Positions 44,908-56,199 of a DNA stretch of 64,000 nt are shown in pieces. Below the pieces are notes generated by a model, which worked only from the letters and a program-made list of their open reading frames with translations, had not been told where the DNA came from and made no database searches. The stretch comes from Mesorhizobium australicum WSM2073 (GTDB lineage Bacteria; Pseudomonadota; Alphaproteobacteria; Rhizobiales; Rhizobiaceae), in contig NC_019973.1 in the NCBI RefSeq assembly GCF_000230995.2, positions 2,680,001-2,744,000 on the forward strand, in the 5' to 3' direction. Made by a program: the position numbers and the translations under genes. The first letter of the stretch is position 1; every line of letters begins with the position of its first letter.

Positions 44908-46452
44908 TCAGCCGTGTCGCACAAGCGCGCCGATACCGTCGAGCAGCGCCTGCTGGTCGCCGACCCAGAACCAGTGGTCGTCGCCATCGACCTCCATAAA
45001 CCGCGCGCCTGGAATCTTGGTCGCTAGGAACCGCCCCGCCTCGATGCGCACGGCGCGGTCGCCGGAACGGTGTAGGATCATCGTCGGGGCGGAGACGTTT
45101 GCCAGGAGGTGACGGACATCGGTGTCCCGCAACGCGTCGAGCAGCCCGGCGACCGCACCCGGGCTGGAGGCTGCCCTGAGCAATCCGGCCCACCAGGTCC
45201 TCGCCTGGCGGTCGCCAGCGAGGCTCGGTGCGAAGGTGTCGATTTCCGCCGCGCCACCCCAGCCCGCCAGCAGCCGTTGCTTCCACAGATCATACTGCGC
45301 GATGGTCAAGGCGTGGGGATAGTCAGGTGCACGGCTGCCTTTGGCGAGCGAGCCCCACAAGACAAGGCCCGTCAGCCGATCTGGATGCTGGACCGCAAAA
45401 CGGATACAGCCCGGCCCACCCTCCGACGCGCCGACCAGCAAGGCCCTGCGGCTGCCGGCCGCGTTCATGACCGCCAGAATATCCTGCGCCGTCGCCTCGA
45501 CCGTGGGGCGGGCACCGACGCGGTCGGAAAGCCCCATGCCGCGCCGGTCGAAGAGGATCAGGCGACCCAGGCGCGAAACCGCGGTCAGCCAGGCGCGGCA
45601 ACCCGGGTCTTCCCAGATACGCTCGACATGTGAAATGAAGCCGGGAACAAGCACGATGTCCGTCGGGCCGCTGCCAAAGATCTGGTACGCGATGTGGATG
45701 CCGCCCACCGCGACATAGCGCGTCCTGGGCACATCCAGGGCGGCGTCCTGAGTTGGCTGGCTCAGCAAGGCAAGCGTGGCGGGGTCCGGCACTACGCCGA
45801 GTTCGTCCCGCAAGAGCCGGATGCACGTGTCGATCTGCCGCTCGGCCGCCGCCCTGTCCCCGGCCGCCAGATGGGCACGGATCAGATGTCGGTGCGCGCT
45901 TTCGCTCAAGGGGTCGAGTGCCGCCAGCCGTGTCGCGTGAACGACCGCGCCACGAGGCTGGCTGTCGGCGATCTTGGCGTCGATGAGCCGCTCCAGCGCC
46001 TGCACCAGCCGGCCACGCAACGTCTCTCGCCGAAAGAAGACCCATTCCTCGAATTGCGGACAGTCCGGCAGCAAGAAGCCGGCGAGATAATCGTCTTTGT
46101 AGATCTCGGCTGCCTTGTCGAGAGCGCCGGAATTGCAGGCCTGCTCGAAAATCCTGGTGTCGATCTCGGCGGACAACGCCGGGTGCAGGCTTAGCGAGAC
46201 GCCTGTGGCGGCGATGATCTCGTTGCCGAACGCGATGCGGATTTTGTACAGCGTGCGCCGAAGGCGGGCGCGTGCGGCCTGCTCGTCGGCTTCCGGCCAC
46301 AATAGCGTGGCGGCGACCTCGCGCGCCACCGGCCCGCTGGCCTCGGCGAGATAGATGAGGAGGGCTGCCGCCTTGCGCAGGGCGAGTTCCACCCGCCGGC
46401 CGTTCAACCGGAACTCCGGAAAGCCCAGAAATCGGAATTCCAATCGCTCCAT
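44908..46452 (-). CDS. Fusion of a BTAD-type transcriptional regulator with an alpha/beta hydrolase
   Basis: 514 residues. Residues 1-95 form a SARP/OmpR-like winged helix (MERLEFRFLGFPEFRLNGRRVELALRKAAALLIYLAE); about 100-245 is a bacterial transcriptional activator domain of TPR helices (DDYLAGFLLPDCPQFEEWVFFRRE, HLIRAHLAAGDRAAAERQID). The rest is an alpha/beta hydrolase: DRRGMGLSDR, a nucleophile elbow VGASEGG, and a late histidine in DGDDHWFW. The hydrolase may sense or degrade the inducer. Start is uncertain: ATG 46452 begins the domain; ATG 46470, ATG 46506 and GTG 46539 (with GGGAG) are alternatives. It diverges from a methyltransferase gene. Confidence 0.85.
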   Translation of the reverse strand: MERLEFRFLGFPEFRLNGRRVELALRKAAALLIYLAEASGPVAREVAATLLWPEADEQAARARLRRTLYKIRIAFGNEIIAATGVSLSLHPALSAEIDTRIFEQACNSGALDKAAEIYKDDYLAGFLLPDCPQFEEWVFFRRETLRGRLVQALERLIDAKIADSQPRGAVVHATRLAALDPLSESAHRHLIRAHLAAGDRAAAERQIDTCIRLLRDELGVVPDPATLALLSQPTQDAALDVPRTRYVAVGGIHIAYQIFGSGPTDIVLVPGFISHVERIWEDPGCRAWLTAVSRLGRLILFDRRGMGLSDRVGARPTVEATAQDILAVMNAAGSRRALLVGASEGGPGCIRFAVQHPDRLTGLVLWGSLAKGSRAPDYPHALTIAQYDLWKQRLLAGWGGAAEIDTFAPSLAGDRQARTWWAGLLRAASSPGAVAGLLDALRDTDVRHLLANVSAPTMILHRSGDRAVRIEAGRFLATKIPGARFMEVDGDDHWFWVGDQQALLDGIGALVRHG

Positions 46453-46523
46453 CGATCCGACCACGGCCATGCAGGGACGTTGAGGGGACGCCGGCCTTCT
46501 ATCCATTCCCACGACGTCGGGCC

Positions 46524-46537
46524 GATCGGGCCCGATC
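46524..46537. promoter_or_regulatory. Perfect 14-bp palindrome GATCGGGCCCGATC, candidate operator
   Basis: It lies in the short region between the BTAD-hydrolase regulator and the divergent methyltransferase gene. If the regulator starts at ATG 46452, the palindrome is in its leader; if at GTG 46539, it is inside codons. Possible binding site of that regulator. Confidence 0.35.
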
Positions 46538-46626
46538 ACGGGACTCCCTTGGAGCGAGAAATGTCACTGGTCAATACTCTCACCCGCCCTGTCGGTGCCG
46601 CCAACACACGGCAAGGAGGCTGAGAC

Positions 46627-47268
46627 ATGTGCCAATCCTGTCTCTCCTGGTACGCGCGCTGCATTGCTCCCTACCTCGTCCACGCCGGCTGTTCGGCCAA
46701 CGCTTTCACGGACATGCGAAGGCGTCTGATCCCGCGGGCAGGGGGCGTCGTCGTCGAAGTCGGCTTCGGCTCCGGCCTGAACCTTCCCCATTACGACGCC
46801 GCCAGGGTGAAGCGGCTGGTCGGCGTCGATCCCGACGGCACGATGCTGGGCCTTGCCGAACCGAAGAGCCGTTCCCTGCCATTCGATGTCGACTGCATCA
46901 GGGCCAGCGGTGAAAGGCTGCCCTTGGCCGACAGCTTCGCCGACACGGTGGTCGTCACCTATGCCTTCTGCACCATTCCGGACCCCGAGGCGGCGCTGAC
47001 CGAGATCCGGCGCATCCTCAAGCCCACGGGCCGGCTGATCTTCATCGAGCACGGCCAGGCCGAAGGGCCGCGTTGCCGCCGGTGGCAAGAGCGTCTGAAC
47101 CTGATATGGGGCCGGCTCGCCGGCGGCTGCCACCTCAATCGCGATCCATTGCACCTGATCCGGACGGCGGGCTTTCATATCGTCGAAGCGCAGCGCGAGC
47201 GGTTCCAGCTACCCTTCTGGCAGTTGGGAAGTCACCATGCCGGCATCGCGATACCCCTAACGGGTTGA
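46627..47268 (+). CDS. Class I SAM-dependent methyltransferase
   Basis: 213 residues. The nucleotide-binding fold shows motif I VVEVGFGSGLNLPHYD (about 43-58), an acidic VGVDPD, and FADTVVVTYAFCTIPDPEAALTEIRRILKPTGRLIFIEHG, the layout of the Methyltransf_11 family and of METTL7-type proteins. Substrate unknown. Several cysteines near the start (MCQSCLSWYARC) could bind metal or membrane lipids. ATG 46627 has an excellent CAAGGAGG. It diverges from the BTAD-hydrolase regulator and may be its target. Confidence 0.87.
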   Translation: MCQSCLSWYARCIAPYLVHAGCSANAFTDMRRRLIPRAGGVVVEVGFGSGLNLPHYDAARVKRLVGVDPDGTMLGLAEPKSRSLPFDVDCIRASGERLPLADSFADTVVVTYAFCTIPDPEAALTEIRRILKPTGRLIFIEHGQAEGPRCRRWQERLNLIWGRLAGGCHLNRDPLHLIRTAGFHIVEAQRERFQLPFWQLGSHHAGIAIPLTG

Positions 47269-47284
47269 CGGGATGCCTCGTCCG

Positions 47285-47959
47285 CTAACGCCGCCCGCGC
47301 CGTATTTCCGCCGGCCGTGGCGCCGAACCCGGCTCCTGCACCAGCGGCCCCAGCAGCACCTCGCCGAACAGTGGCTGGTAGCTGCGGCGCACCGCCGGGT
47401 CCTCCTTGAAGGACAGCGCATATTGCCCGATCTGGTGGAAATAGGTGATGCGGGCCCTGACCAGGCTTTCGTCCTCGGGATAACCCATGGCGCGGAAGGA
47501 GCGGGTCAGGAGTTCGATGCGCAGGTCATCGATATCCTTGACCTCCTGCGCCAGCTTTTTCGACGTTCGTGACCAGTCGCGCACGGCGAGGTCGAGCAGG
47601 GGACTAAACGGCGCCTCGTCGACCCAAACATGCACGATGTCGGTGAAGAACTGCAGGCCGTCTATATTCTGCATCTCGCGCATAGCCCAGAAGGGCTCGC
47701 AATTGATATCTCGCCATTCTTGCAGCAGGCCGTCGCGAAGATCGGCCAGGCTGGTGAAATGGAAATAGAAGCTGCCGCGCGTCACCTTGAATTGCTTGGC
47801 GAGGCGGTCGATCTTGACCTCGCCAATGCCGTGCTTCTCCAGCACCTTGCGCGCCGCTGCGATCCAGGCCTCGCGACTCAGCGTCTGCCGCGCCGTCTTC
47901 CCAGGTCCCGCGGCTTTGGCTGGTCTCTTGCCTTTGGCCGGGGCGCTGTCCGATTTCAT
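47285..47959 (-). CDS. TetR/AcrR family transcriptional regulator
   Basis: 224 residues. After a basic, Lys/Pro/Ala-rich N-terminal tail, a TetR helix-turn-helix spans about 26-72 (LSREAWIAAARKVLEKHGIGEVKIDRLAKQFKVTRGSFYFHF). The C-terminal ligand domain has no assigned family. It lies upstream of the nucleoside hydrolase gene in position but is transcribed in the same direction after it, 103 bases away. It could bind the perfect palindrome at 49070-49083; that is a guess. Confidence 0.87.
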   Translation of the reverse strand: MKSDSAPAKGKRPAKAAGPGKTARQTLSREAWIAAARKVLEKHGIGEVKIDRLAKQFKVTRGSFYFHFTSLADLRDGLLQEWRDINCEPFWAMREMQNIDGLQFFTDIVHVWVDEAPFSPLLDLAVRDWSRTSKKLAQEVKDIDDLRIELLTRSFRAMGYPEDESLVRARITYFHQIGQYALSFKEDPAVRRSYQPLFGEVLLGPLVQEPGSAPRPAEIRRGRR

Positions 47960-48062
47960 CCGATCAAGACCTTCATCGCACACGCAACGCCCACAAAACC
48001 GTTCGCCGGCTCCGATGCGCTTCGCGACTCATCAAGTGTCCATCTATCGCGGAAGGCGCAAC

Positions 48063-49007
48063 TCAGGGCAATGCGCTGATCCGCTCCAGCATGAGTTCGA
48101 AGAACGGCGCGGGATCGATGCGCCGCAGGACGTTGCAGTTCTTGCGCCGGCCGGTGACGTGCCACCAGTCGACGACGGTCATGCCGATTGTCTCAGGCGA
48201 GACAATGTCGACCGTCACCGCGCACTGGCGCTGTTCATAGATTTGCGGTGCCAGGAGATAACCGGTGACGCAGGCATCGTGGATGGGGCGTGCCGGCGTC
48301 TCGAATTTGTGGGTGCCATACTGGCGGTAGAAGTCGGCCAGGTTCGCGGCCTCGATCGCCGCGCGGCTGCCGCTTGCGCGCAGGCGGTCGAGCCACTCAG
48401 GCGTCATCAGCGCCGTGTAGGTGCAATCGATGCCCGCCATGGTCACCGGCGCGCCGCTGTCGAACACCTTGTGCGCGGCATGCGGGTCGACGAAGATGTT
48501 GAACTCAGCCGCCGGCGTCGCGTTGCCACCCTGGAAGAAGCCGCCGCCCATCAGCACCACTTCGCGCAGACGGGGCACGATCCTCGGCTCCATGGTCATG
48601 GCCATGGCCAGATTCGTCATTGGCCCGAGCGTGCAAACGGTCAATTCGCCTTCCGGCGCGTCCATGATGGTGCGCACCATGTAGTTCACCGCGTGTTCGC
48701 CCCGCAGCGGCGTCACCGGTTCGGCAAGGTCGGCGCCGTCGAGGCCGGTTTCCCCATGGACATATTCGGCGGTGATCAGCTTGCGCACCATCGGCGCCGG
48801 GCAGCCGGCATAAACGGGCACATCGGGCCGCCCGGCGAGTTCGACGACTTTCAGCGCATTCTTCGAGGTCAGGGCAAGCGGCACGTTGCCGCCGACCGTG
48901 GTGATGCCGACCACGTCGAGTTCATCAGGCGACCCCAGTGCGAAGAGGATGGCGAAGGCGTCGTCCTGGCCCGGATCGGTATCGATGATGATCTTGCGTG
49001 GTGCCAT
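48063..49007 (-). CDS. Nucleoside hydrolase
   Basis: 314 residues. The N-terminal IDTDPGQDDAFAI is the calcium-binding DxDxxxDD motif that marks the family. TLGPMTNLAMAM, LMGGGFFQGGNATPAAEFNIFVDP and PIHDACVTGYLL complete the active site, with the catalytic His/Asp pair in HDA. The enzyme cuts the N-glycosidic bond of nucleosides, giving base and ribose. The base preference cannot be predicted safely. It diverges from an oxygenase and transporter operon, pointing to a shared scavenging pathway. ATG 49007 follows AAAAGGAAGGA. Confidence 0.92.
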   Translation of the reverse strand: MAPRKIIIDTDPGQDDAFAILFALGSPDELDVVGITTVGGNVPLALTSKNALKVVELAGRPDVPVYAGCPAPMVRKLITAEYVHGETGLDGADLAEPVTPLRGEHAVNYMVRTIMDAPEGELTVCTLGPMTNLAMAMTMEPRIVPRLREVVLMGGGFFQGGNATPAAEFNIFVDPHAAHKVFDSGAPVTMAGIDCTYTALMTPEWLDRLRASGSRAAIEAANLADFYRQYGTHKFETPARPIHDACVTGYLLAPQIYEQRQCAVTVDIVSPETIGMTVVDWWHVTGRRKNCNVLRRIDPAPFFELMLERISALP

Positions 49008-49069
49008 GATGCCGCGTCCTTCCTTTTGCGATCGAAAGCCTATTGATGAGGCCGTTCGGATGTGTAGAA

Positions 49070-49083
49070 ATACAGTACTGTAT
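49070..49083. promoter_or_regulatory. Perfect 14-bp palindrome ATACAGTACTGTAT, candidate operator
   Basis: The site lies in the 102-base divergent region between the nucleoside hydrolase and oxygenase genes, 27 bases before the oxygenase ATG. Its perfect symmetry and AT-rich ends suit a dimeric repressor. The TetR regulator two genes away is a candidate; no proof. Confidence 0.6.
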
Positions 49084-49109
49084 CTTATGTTCAAGACAGG
49101 GTGTTCGAA

Positions 49110-50123
49110 ATGGATGCACAAGAGCGCGGCGATTTTTCCGAAATTCCGATCCTCGACGTTTCGCCGCTCTATGGCGACGACGAAGGCGCGATCAGGGAAA
49201 CGGCAGCGACACTGCGCCGCTATCTCGAGACGATCGGCTTCCTCTATGTCACCGGCCACCCCATTCCGCGCACCGATGTCGAAGCGGTCCGCGAGGCCTC
49301 CAAGCGTTTCTTCGCCTTGCCCGAGGAGGAGAAGGCGAAGCTGAAGATCGACAAGAATTTCCGCGGCTACTTGCCCTTTGCCGGCTCGACCATCGTGACC
49401 TCGTCCGTGGCGGCCGTCAGCAAGCCGAACCAGAGCGAATCGATCTTCTTCATGCACGAGGTCGGCGCCGACGACCCCCGGGCCTTGGCCGGCAAGCCGC
49501 TGCAAGGCCCCAACCAGTGGCCTGACGAGGCCGCCCTTGCCGGCTTCAGGGAGACCATCGAGCGCTATGTCCAGGAGATGGGCACGCTCGCCCGCAAGAT
49601 GGTGCGCGCCATCGCGCTTTCGCTCGGGCTGCCCTCCGACAGTCTCGACCGCTATTTCGAGCAGCCGACGACTTTCCTGCGGCTGCTGCACTATCCGACG
49701 CAGCCCCAGGAAGAGGGGCTTTTCGGTTCGGCGCCGCACACCGACTACGGCTTCATCACGCTGCTCGCCCAGGACAATGTCGGCGGCCTCGAGGTTAAGA
49801 ACAAGGCGGGCGACTGGGTTCCCGCGCCGCCGGTTCCGGATTCCTTCGTCATGAATGTCGGCGACATCCTGGCGCGTTGGTCGAATGACCAGTTCGTCTC
49901 GACGCCGCACCGCGTCATCAACCGCTCCGGACGCGAGCGCTATTCGCAGCCCTTCTTCTTCGATCCCTCAATGGACGAGACGATCGCCGCACTTTCGGTC
50001 TGTGTGCCGGCCGGCACACAGCCGAAATACGAGCCAGTGCTCTATGGCGATTACCTGATGGAGCGCATCGACAAGAATTATCATTATCGAAAGAAGAAGG
50101 CGGCCGAAGCAGCCGCTTCCTAA
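49110..50123 (+). CDS. Isopenicillin N synthase family 2-oxoglutarate/Fe(II) oxygenase
   Basis: 337 residues. DIOX_N region at the start (IPILDVSPLYG, IGFLYVTGHPI). Iron ligands are H210-x-D212 (APHTDYG) and H267 (TPHRVI); R277-x-S279 (RYS) binds 2-oxoglutarate. It shares GPNQWP and overall design with the gene at 14886-15905. Placed between a nucleoside hydrolase and an ABC transporter, it may oxidise an imported base or amino-acid-like compound; substrate unknown. A GTG at 49101 is a possible earlier start. The transporter genes follow, 80 bases later, after a small hairpin. Confidence 0.9.
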   Translation: MDAQERGDFSEIPILDVSPLYGDDEGAIRETAATLRRYLETIGFLYVTGHPIPRTDVEAVREASKRFFALPEEEKAKLKIDKNFRGYLPFAGSTIVTSSVAAVSKPNQSESIFFMHEVGADDPRALAGKPLQGPNQWPDEAALAGFRETIERYVQEMGTLARKMVRAIALSLGLPSDSLDRYFEQPTTFLRLLHYPTQPQEEGLFGSAPHTDYGFITLLAQDNVGGLEVKNKAGDWVPAPPVPDSFVMNVGDILARWSNDQFVSTPHRVINRSGRERYSQPFFFDPSMDETIAALSVCVPAGTQPKYEPVLYGDYLMERIDKNYHYRKKKAAEAAAS

Positions 50124-50131
50124 GGGACACC

Positions 50132-50160
50132 GAGCCCGTGCCGGCCACTGGCCCGGGCTC
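50132..50160 (+). other. Intercistronic hairpin between the oxygenase and ABC transporter genes
   Basis: GAGCCCG (50132-50138) pairs with CGGGCTC (50154-50160) around an inner CCGG/CTGG-rich loop. There is no T-run, so it is not a standard terminator. It may protect the transporter message or reduce read-through, giving the binding protein its own level. Confidence 0.45.
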
Positions 50161-50203
50161 TGCCGGAAAGACTGCAAACAAGGACAAGAAAAGGGGAACA
50201 GCA

Positions 50204-51061
50204 ATGAACAGATATCTGCGAACGACCAGCCTTGCACTGGCGCTCTCCACCACCGTCGGGGGCGGGGTTTCCAAAGCCGCCGACGTGCCGAAATCGGCTG
50301 AGGTGAAAGAGAGCGGAACGCTCGCCGTCGCCAACACTCTGGACTTCGCGCCGTTCGAATATCTCGACGCCGACGGCAAGCAGACCGGCATCATCGTCGA
50401 ACTCGCCGGCGAGGTGGCCAAGCTCGTCGACGCCAAGCTCGATATCCAGCGCACGCCGTTCCCGTCGATGATACCGGGTCTTGCGGCGGGCCGCTTCAAG
50501 ATCGCCTGGGAGACCTTCTCGGCCACGCCGGAGCGCCTGAAGCAGGTCGATTTCATCATGTTCCTGAAGGCAGGGCTCGCCGTCTCGACATCGCCCGACA
50601 AGAAGGCGAGCTTCAGCGGCGACATGCCGCTCTGTGGCAAGCGCATCGGCGTCTCGGCCGGCAGCGCCTCGGATTTCCTGGTCGACAAGCTCGGTAAGGA
50701 ATGCACCGACAAGGGCCAAAAGGCTATCGAGAAATCGGTGTTCAACTCCTCCACCGATATCGTCCAGGCCGTGCTTTCGGACCGCGTCGACGCGCGTATG
50801 GACGATGCCACCGCATCGAGCTATTTCGAGGTGACGAGCAAGGGCCAGTTGGTGGTCCTGCCGACGCTTTACGAGGTCGCGCCGCTCGGCATGGCGATCG
50901 CCAAGGACGACAAGCAGACCGCCGACATGATGGTGGCGGCACTTGCCGAACTGTTCAAGAACGGCACGTACAAAGCTATCCTGGAGAAATACGGCATGGG
51001 CGCCTATGCGATCAAGGAACCCTACTTCGTCGGCACCATGGACGCGCTTCGCGCCGAATAG
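50204..51061 (+). CDS. ABC transporter substrate-binding protein (polar amino-acid type)
   Basis: 285 residues. Signal peptide 1-25 (LALALSTTVGGGVSKAA) exports it to the periplasm. The SBP_bac_3 domain follows: LDFAPFEYLDADGKQTGIIVELAGEVAKLV, then FVGTMDAL at the end. These proteins capture amino acids or related small molecules for import. The ligand-binding Arg/Asp pattern is unusual (FSATPERLKQVDFIMFLKAG), so a non-standard ligand is likely. Permease and ATPase genes follow directly; GGGGAA precedes the ATG. Confidence 0.92.
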   Translation: MNRYLRTTSLALALSTTVGGGVSKAADVPKSAEVKESGTLAVANTLDFAPFEYLDADGKQTGIIVELAGEVAKLVDAKLDIQRTPFPSMIPGLAAGRFKIAWETFSATPERLKQVDFIMFLKAGLAVSTSPDKKASFSGDMPLCGKRIGVSAGSASDFLVDKLGKECTDKGQKAIEKSVFNSSTDIVQAVLSDRVDARMDDATASSYFEVTSKGQLVVLPTLYEVAPLGMAIAKDDKQTADMMVAALAELFKNGTYKAILEKYGMGAYAIKEPYFVGTMDALRAE

Positions 51062-51117
51062 AGACCATCCGGCGTCTGATGAACGTCAGGCGCCGGCCCG
51101 CAAGCTGGAGACATCCG

Positions 51118-52059
51118 ATGGGCGTTGCCCTCCCGACCGACATCGGCGTCGAGCCAAGCGTTTCCGCCGCCGTGTCACGACTGACCGTCGTGCCGCAGCG
51201 CCGCTATGGCATTTGGGTCGGTACGGCGTTCGCCCTGCTGCTGGCCTTCCTCATCATTCGTGCTTTCGCCAGCAACCCGGCGTTTGCCTGGGGCACGGCA
51301 GCCGGATACCTGTTCCATCCCTCGATCATGCGAGGCCTCGGCAACACGCTGATGCTCACCGTCATCATCATGGTGCTGGCGATCGTCGTCGGCACCGTCA
51401 TCGCCATCATGCGGGTGTCGCCGAGCCCGGTGCTGCGCGCCTTTTCCGGCGTCTATGTCTGGTTCTTCCGGGGTGTCCCAGCCCTGATCCAGCTGATCTT
51501 CTGGTTCAACCTGTCGCTGCTGGTGCGCGAAATCTCGCTGACTTTGCCGTTCATAGGCACGCTGTTTTCCGTGCGCACCAATGATTTCATGACGCCGTTC
51601 TTCTCCGCCGTGGTGGCGCTTTCGCTGTGCGAGGCCGGCTACATGGCCGAGATCATCCGGGCGGGCATCAAGTCGGTGCCGTCTGGCCAGTCGGAGGCGG
51701 CGAGCGCGCTCGGCATGCCCTACCGCATGATCCTGAAGCGCATCACCTTGCCGCAGGCCATGCGCTTCGTGCTGCCGCCGACCGGCAATGAGGCGATCAA
51801 CCTCCTGAAGATGACGTCGCTGGTGACGTTCATCGCCGTCGACGACCTGTTCTATACCGCGCAGAGCATCTATGCGCGCACCTTCGAGACCATTCCGCTG
51901 CTGATCGTGGTCGCCTTCTGGTATCTCGCGGTGGTCAGCATCATGTCGGTGGGGCAGCATTTCCTGGAGCGCCATTTCGGCCGCAGCGATGTCAGACGCG
52001 ACCCCCTGACGATGCGCACCTTGCGCAACTTGATCAGCCTGCGCGGCGTTGCTCGATGA
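51118..52059 (+). CDS. ABC transporter permease (HisM/GlnP family)
   Basis: 313 residues from ATG 51118, which has CTGGAG upstream; ATG 51079 is an alternative. After a polar N-terminus, the first membrane segment is about 31-50. The polar-amino-acid permease domain follows: [44 protein letters not shown], and the EAA loop [36 protein letters not shown] single permease gene implies a homodimer. It overlaps the ATPase gene by four bases. Confidence 0.92.
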   Translation: MGVALPTDIGVEPSVSAAVSRLTVVPQRRYGIWVGTAFALLLAFLIIRAFASNPAFAWGTAAGYLFHPSIMRGLGNTLMLTVIIMVLAIVVGTVIAIMRVSPSPVLRAFSGVYVWFFRGVPALIQLIFWFNLSLLVREISLTLPFIGTLFSVRTNDFMTPFFSAVVALSLCEAGYMAEIIRAGIKSVPSGQSEAASALGMPYRMILKRITLPQAMRFVLPPTGNEAINLLKMTSLVTFIAVDDLFYTAQSIYARTFETIPLLIVVAFWYLAVVSIMSVGQHFLERHFGRSDVRRDPLTMRTLRNLISLRGVAR

Positions 52060-52862
52060 GTGATGTGAAGTCCGAAAATCGTGCCCGCTTCGGGGTGCCC
52101 GCCAACTCCATGGTGTTCGCGCGCGGCGTGCGCAAAACCTATGGCCAGCTTGAAGTTCTCAAAGGTGTCGACCTCGATGTACCGGAGGGATCGGTCGCCT
52201 GCATCATCGGCCCGTCGGGATCGGGCAAGAGCACGTTCCTGCGCTGCATCAACCATTTGGAAAAACTCAGCGGCGGCATCCTGCTCGTCGACAGCCAGTT
52301 CGTCGGCTACGACCTCCAGGGCGACAAGCTCTATGAGGTGAAGGACGATCTTCTGTGCCGGCGCCGCGCCGAGATCGGCATGCTGTTCCAGTCGTTCAAC
52401 CTGTTCTCGCACATGACGGTGATGGAGAACCTGATCGAGGCGCCGACGCAGGTGCGGCGCATTCCAGTCGACCAGGCAAAGACCGAGGCGGAGGTGCTGC
52501 TGCGGCGTGTCGGCCTGGCCGATAAGGTAGACCGCTATCCCCGCGAACTGTCCGGGGGCCAGCAGCAGCGTGTCGCGATCGCGCGCGCCCTGGCGATGAA
52601 GCCCAAGGTGCTGCTCTTCGACGAGCCGACCTCGGCGCTGGATCCGGAACTGGTCGGCGAAGTCCTGCAGGTCATGCGCGACCTTGCCGAGAGCGGCATG
52701 ACGATGGTCGTCGTCACCCACGAGGTCGGCTTTGCCCGCGAGATCGGCGACCAGCTCGTGTTCATGGACGGCGGCGTGATCGTCGAACGCGGCGCGCCGC
52801 GCGAGATGATCGCCAACCCGGTGTCGCCGCGCACCCGCGAGTTCCTGTCGCGGGTGCTGTAA
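52056..52862 (+). CDS. ABC transporter ATP-binding protein (polar amino-acid type)
   Basis: 268 residues. Walker [10 protein letters not shown] (about 52-60), Q-loop LFQSFNLF, signature [15 protein letters not shown], Walker [13 protein letters not shown] and the switch histidine in [10 protein letters not shown] are all intact. An N-terminal extension of about 20 residues precedes the domain. It energises the uptake system encoded by the two preceding genes. It stops 19 bases from the convergent oxyR stop. Confidence 0.94.
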   Translation: MSDVKSENRARFGVPANSMVFARGVRKTYGQLEVLKGVDLDVPEGSVACIIGPSGSGKSTFLRCINHLEKLSGGILLVDSQFVGYDLQGDKLYEVKDDLLCRRRAEIGMLFQSFNLFSHMTVMENLIEAPTQVRRIPVDQAKTEAEVLLRRVGLADKVDRYPRELSGGQQQRVAIARALAMKPKVLLFDEPTSALDPELVGEVLQVMRDLAESGMTMVVVTHEVGFAREIGDQLVFMDGGVIVERGAPREMIANPVSPRTREFLSRVL

Positions 52863-52881
52863 CGAGCGTTAGGGCCACCTC

Positions 52882-53790
52882 TCAGGCCGCCAACAGCGCT
52901 GGGCCTAGCCCCCGTATAATCTTGGCTAGCTCGACGCATTCCCCGTGCCGCGCATTGTTGCGTCGCCAGGCCAGGCAGATCATGCGCTGCGGCATCGGTT
53001 CCTGGAACGGCACGATCTTGAGGTCGGGGATGGTGCCGGCGGGGCCGGTCGCCATTTCGGGGATGAGCGTGACGCCGAGCCCGTGCGCCACCATCTGCAG
53101 GAGCGTGGTCAGGCTGGTCGCGCCATAGCTTGCCATCGCCACCGGCCGCACATTGCCGCAGACGGCCAGCGCCTGTTCGCGCAGGCAATGGCCTTCTTCC
53201 AGCAGCATCAGTCTTTCCAGCGCCGGGCTCTCGGGTGGAACCGGCGGCGAGGCAAAGGCCGGATCGTCCGACGGCACGGCCAGGAAGAACCGGTCGGGAA
53301 AGAGCGCCTCGGTGATCAGTCCTGGATGGTCGAGCGGAAGTGCCGCGATGAAGGCGTCGAGTTTTCGCGATGCGGTGTCTTCGACCAGGGAGGTGGTGAC
53401 CGCCTCGCGCAATTCGAGCAGCAAGGCCGGGAAATGCTTCTTCAGTTCGGGCAAGGCGCGTGGCAGAAGATAGGGCGCGACAGTCGGGATGATGCCCAGC
53501 CGGAAGCGTCCCTCCATGGCCGTGCGGCCGCGCCGGGCCGTCGTTTCCACGTCACGTATGTCAGCCAGGATGCGCTCGATACGCGGCAACAGGGCGATCG
53601 CCTCGTCCGTCATGCGCACCGACTTGCCGCCGCGTTCGAACAGCCGGCAGTTCAGCCGTTGCTCCATTTCGGCGATCTGCGAGGACAGCGCCGGCTGGCT
53701 GACACCGGCAAGTTTCGCCGCACGCCCGAAATGCAGCGTCTGCGCCAGCGCGTCGAAATAATGCATCTGGCGAACTGTCAGTCCGATCAT
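52882..53790 (-). CDS. oxyR: Hydrogen peroxide-sensing LysR regulator OxyR
   Basis: 302 residues. LysR helix-turn-helix at about 2-62 (FGRAAKLAGVSQPALSSQIAEME). The redox pair is visible as C202 and C211 (GHCLREQALAVC), nine residues apart as in E. coli C199/C208; peroxide forms a disulfide between them and activates the protein. It diverges from katG across 177 bases, the standard alphaproteobacterial arrangement, and should activate katG under peroxide stress. The stop lies close to the end of the convergent ABC transporter operon. Confidence 0.94.
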   Translation of the reverse strand: MIGLTVRQMHYFDALAQTLHFGRAAKLAGVSQPALSSQIAEMEQRLNCRLFERGGKSVRMTDEAIALLPRIERILADIRDVETTARRGRTAMEGRFRLGIIPTVAPYLLPRALPELKKHFPALLLELREAVTTSLVEDTASRKLDAFIAALPLDHPGLITEALFPDRFFLAVPSDDPAFASPPVPPESPALERLMLLEEGHCLREQALAVCGNVRPVAMASYGATSLTTLLQMVAHGLGVTLIPEMATGPAGTIPDLKIVPFQEPMPQRMICLAWRRNNARHGECVELAKIIRGLGPALLAA

Positions 53791-53815
53791 GCGGTCAAGG
53801 CCATCATAAGAAAAT

Positions 53816-53855
53816 CCTATCGAAATAAACAGGAAAGACAATTTGTTTTTATCGA
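53816..53855. promoter_or_regulatory. Candidate OxyR-binding region in the oxyR-katG gap
   Basis: Two TATCGA sequences (53818-53823 and 53850-53855) lie 32 bases apart, about three helical turns, around an AT-rich AATAAAC...GTTTTTAT near-palindrome. OxyR binds extended sites with ATAG/CTAT-like half-sites on one DNA face. The match to the E. coli consensus is loose. Confidence 0.4.
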
Positions 53856-53964
53856 CGGTCTGGCCTAGGCTGGAATGGTTCCAGATTGGCGCGGGCCGCT
53901 GGCCGCCCCCAAAATCTCGGCAAAAATCAACCTCGGCAAATCAAACCTCGGCAAATTGGAGTGA

Positions 53965-56178
<2,214 letters not shown>

Positions 56179-56199
56179 CCCGAGCTTGAGGACCTACGA

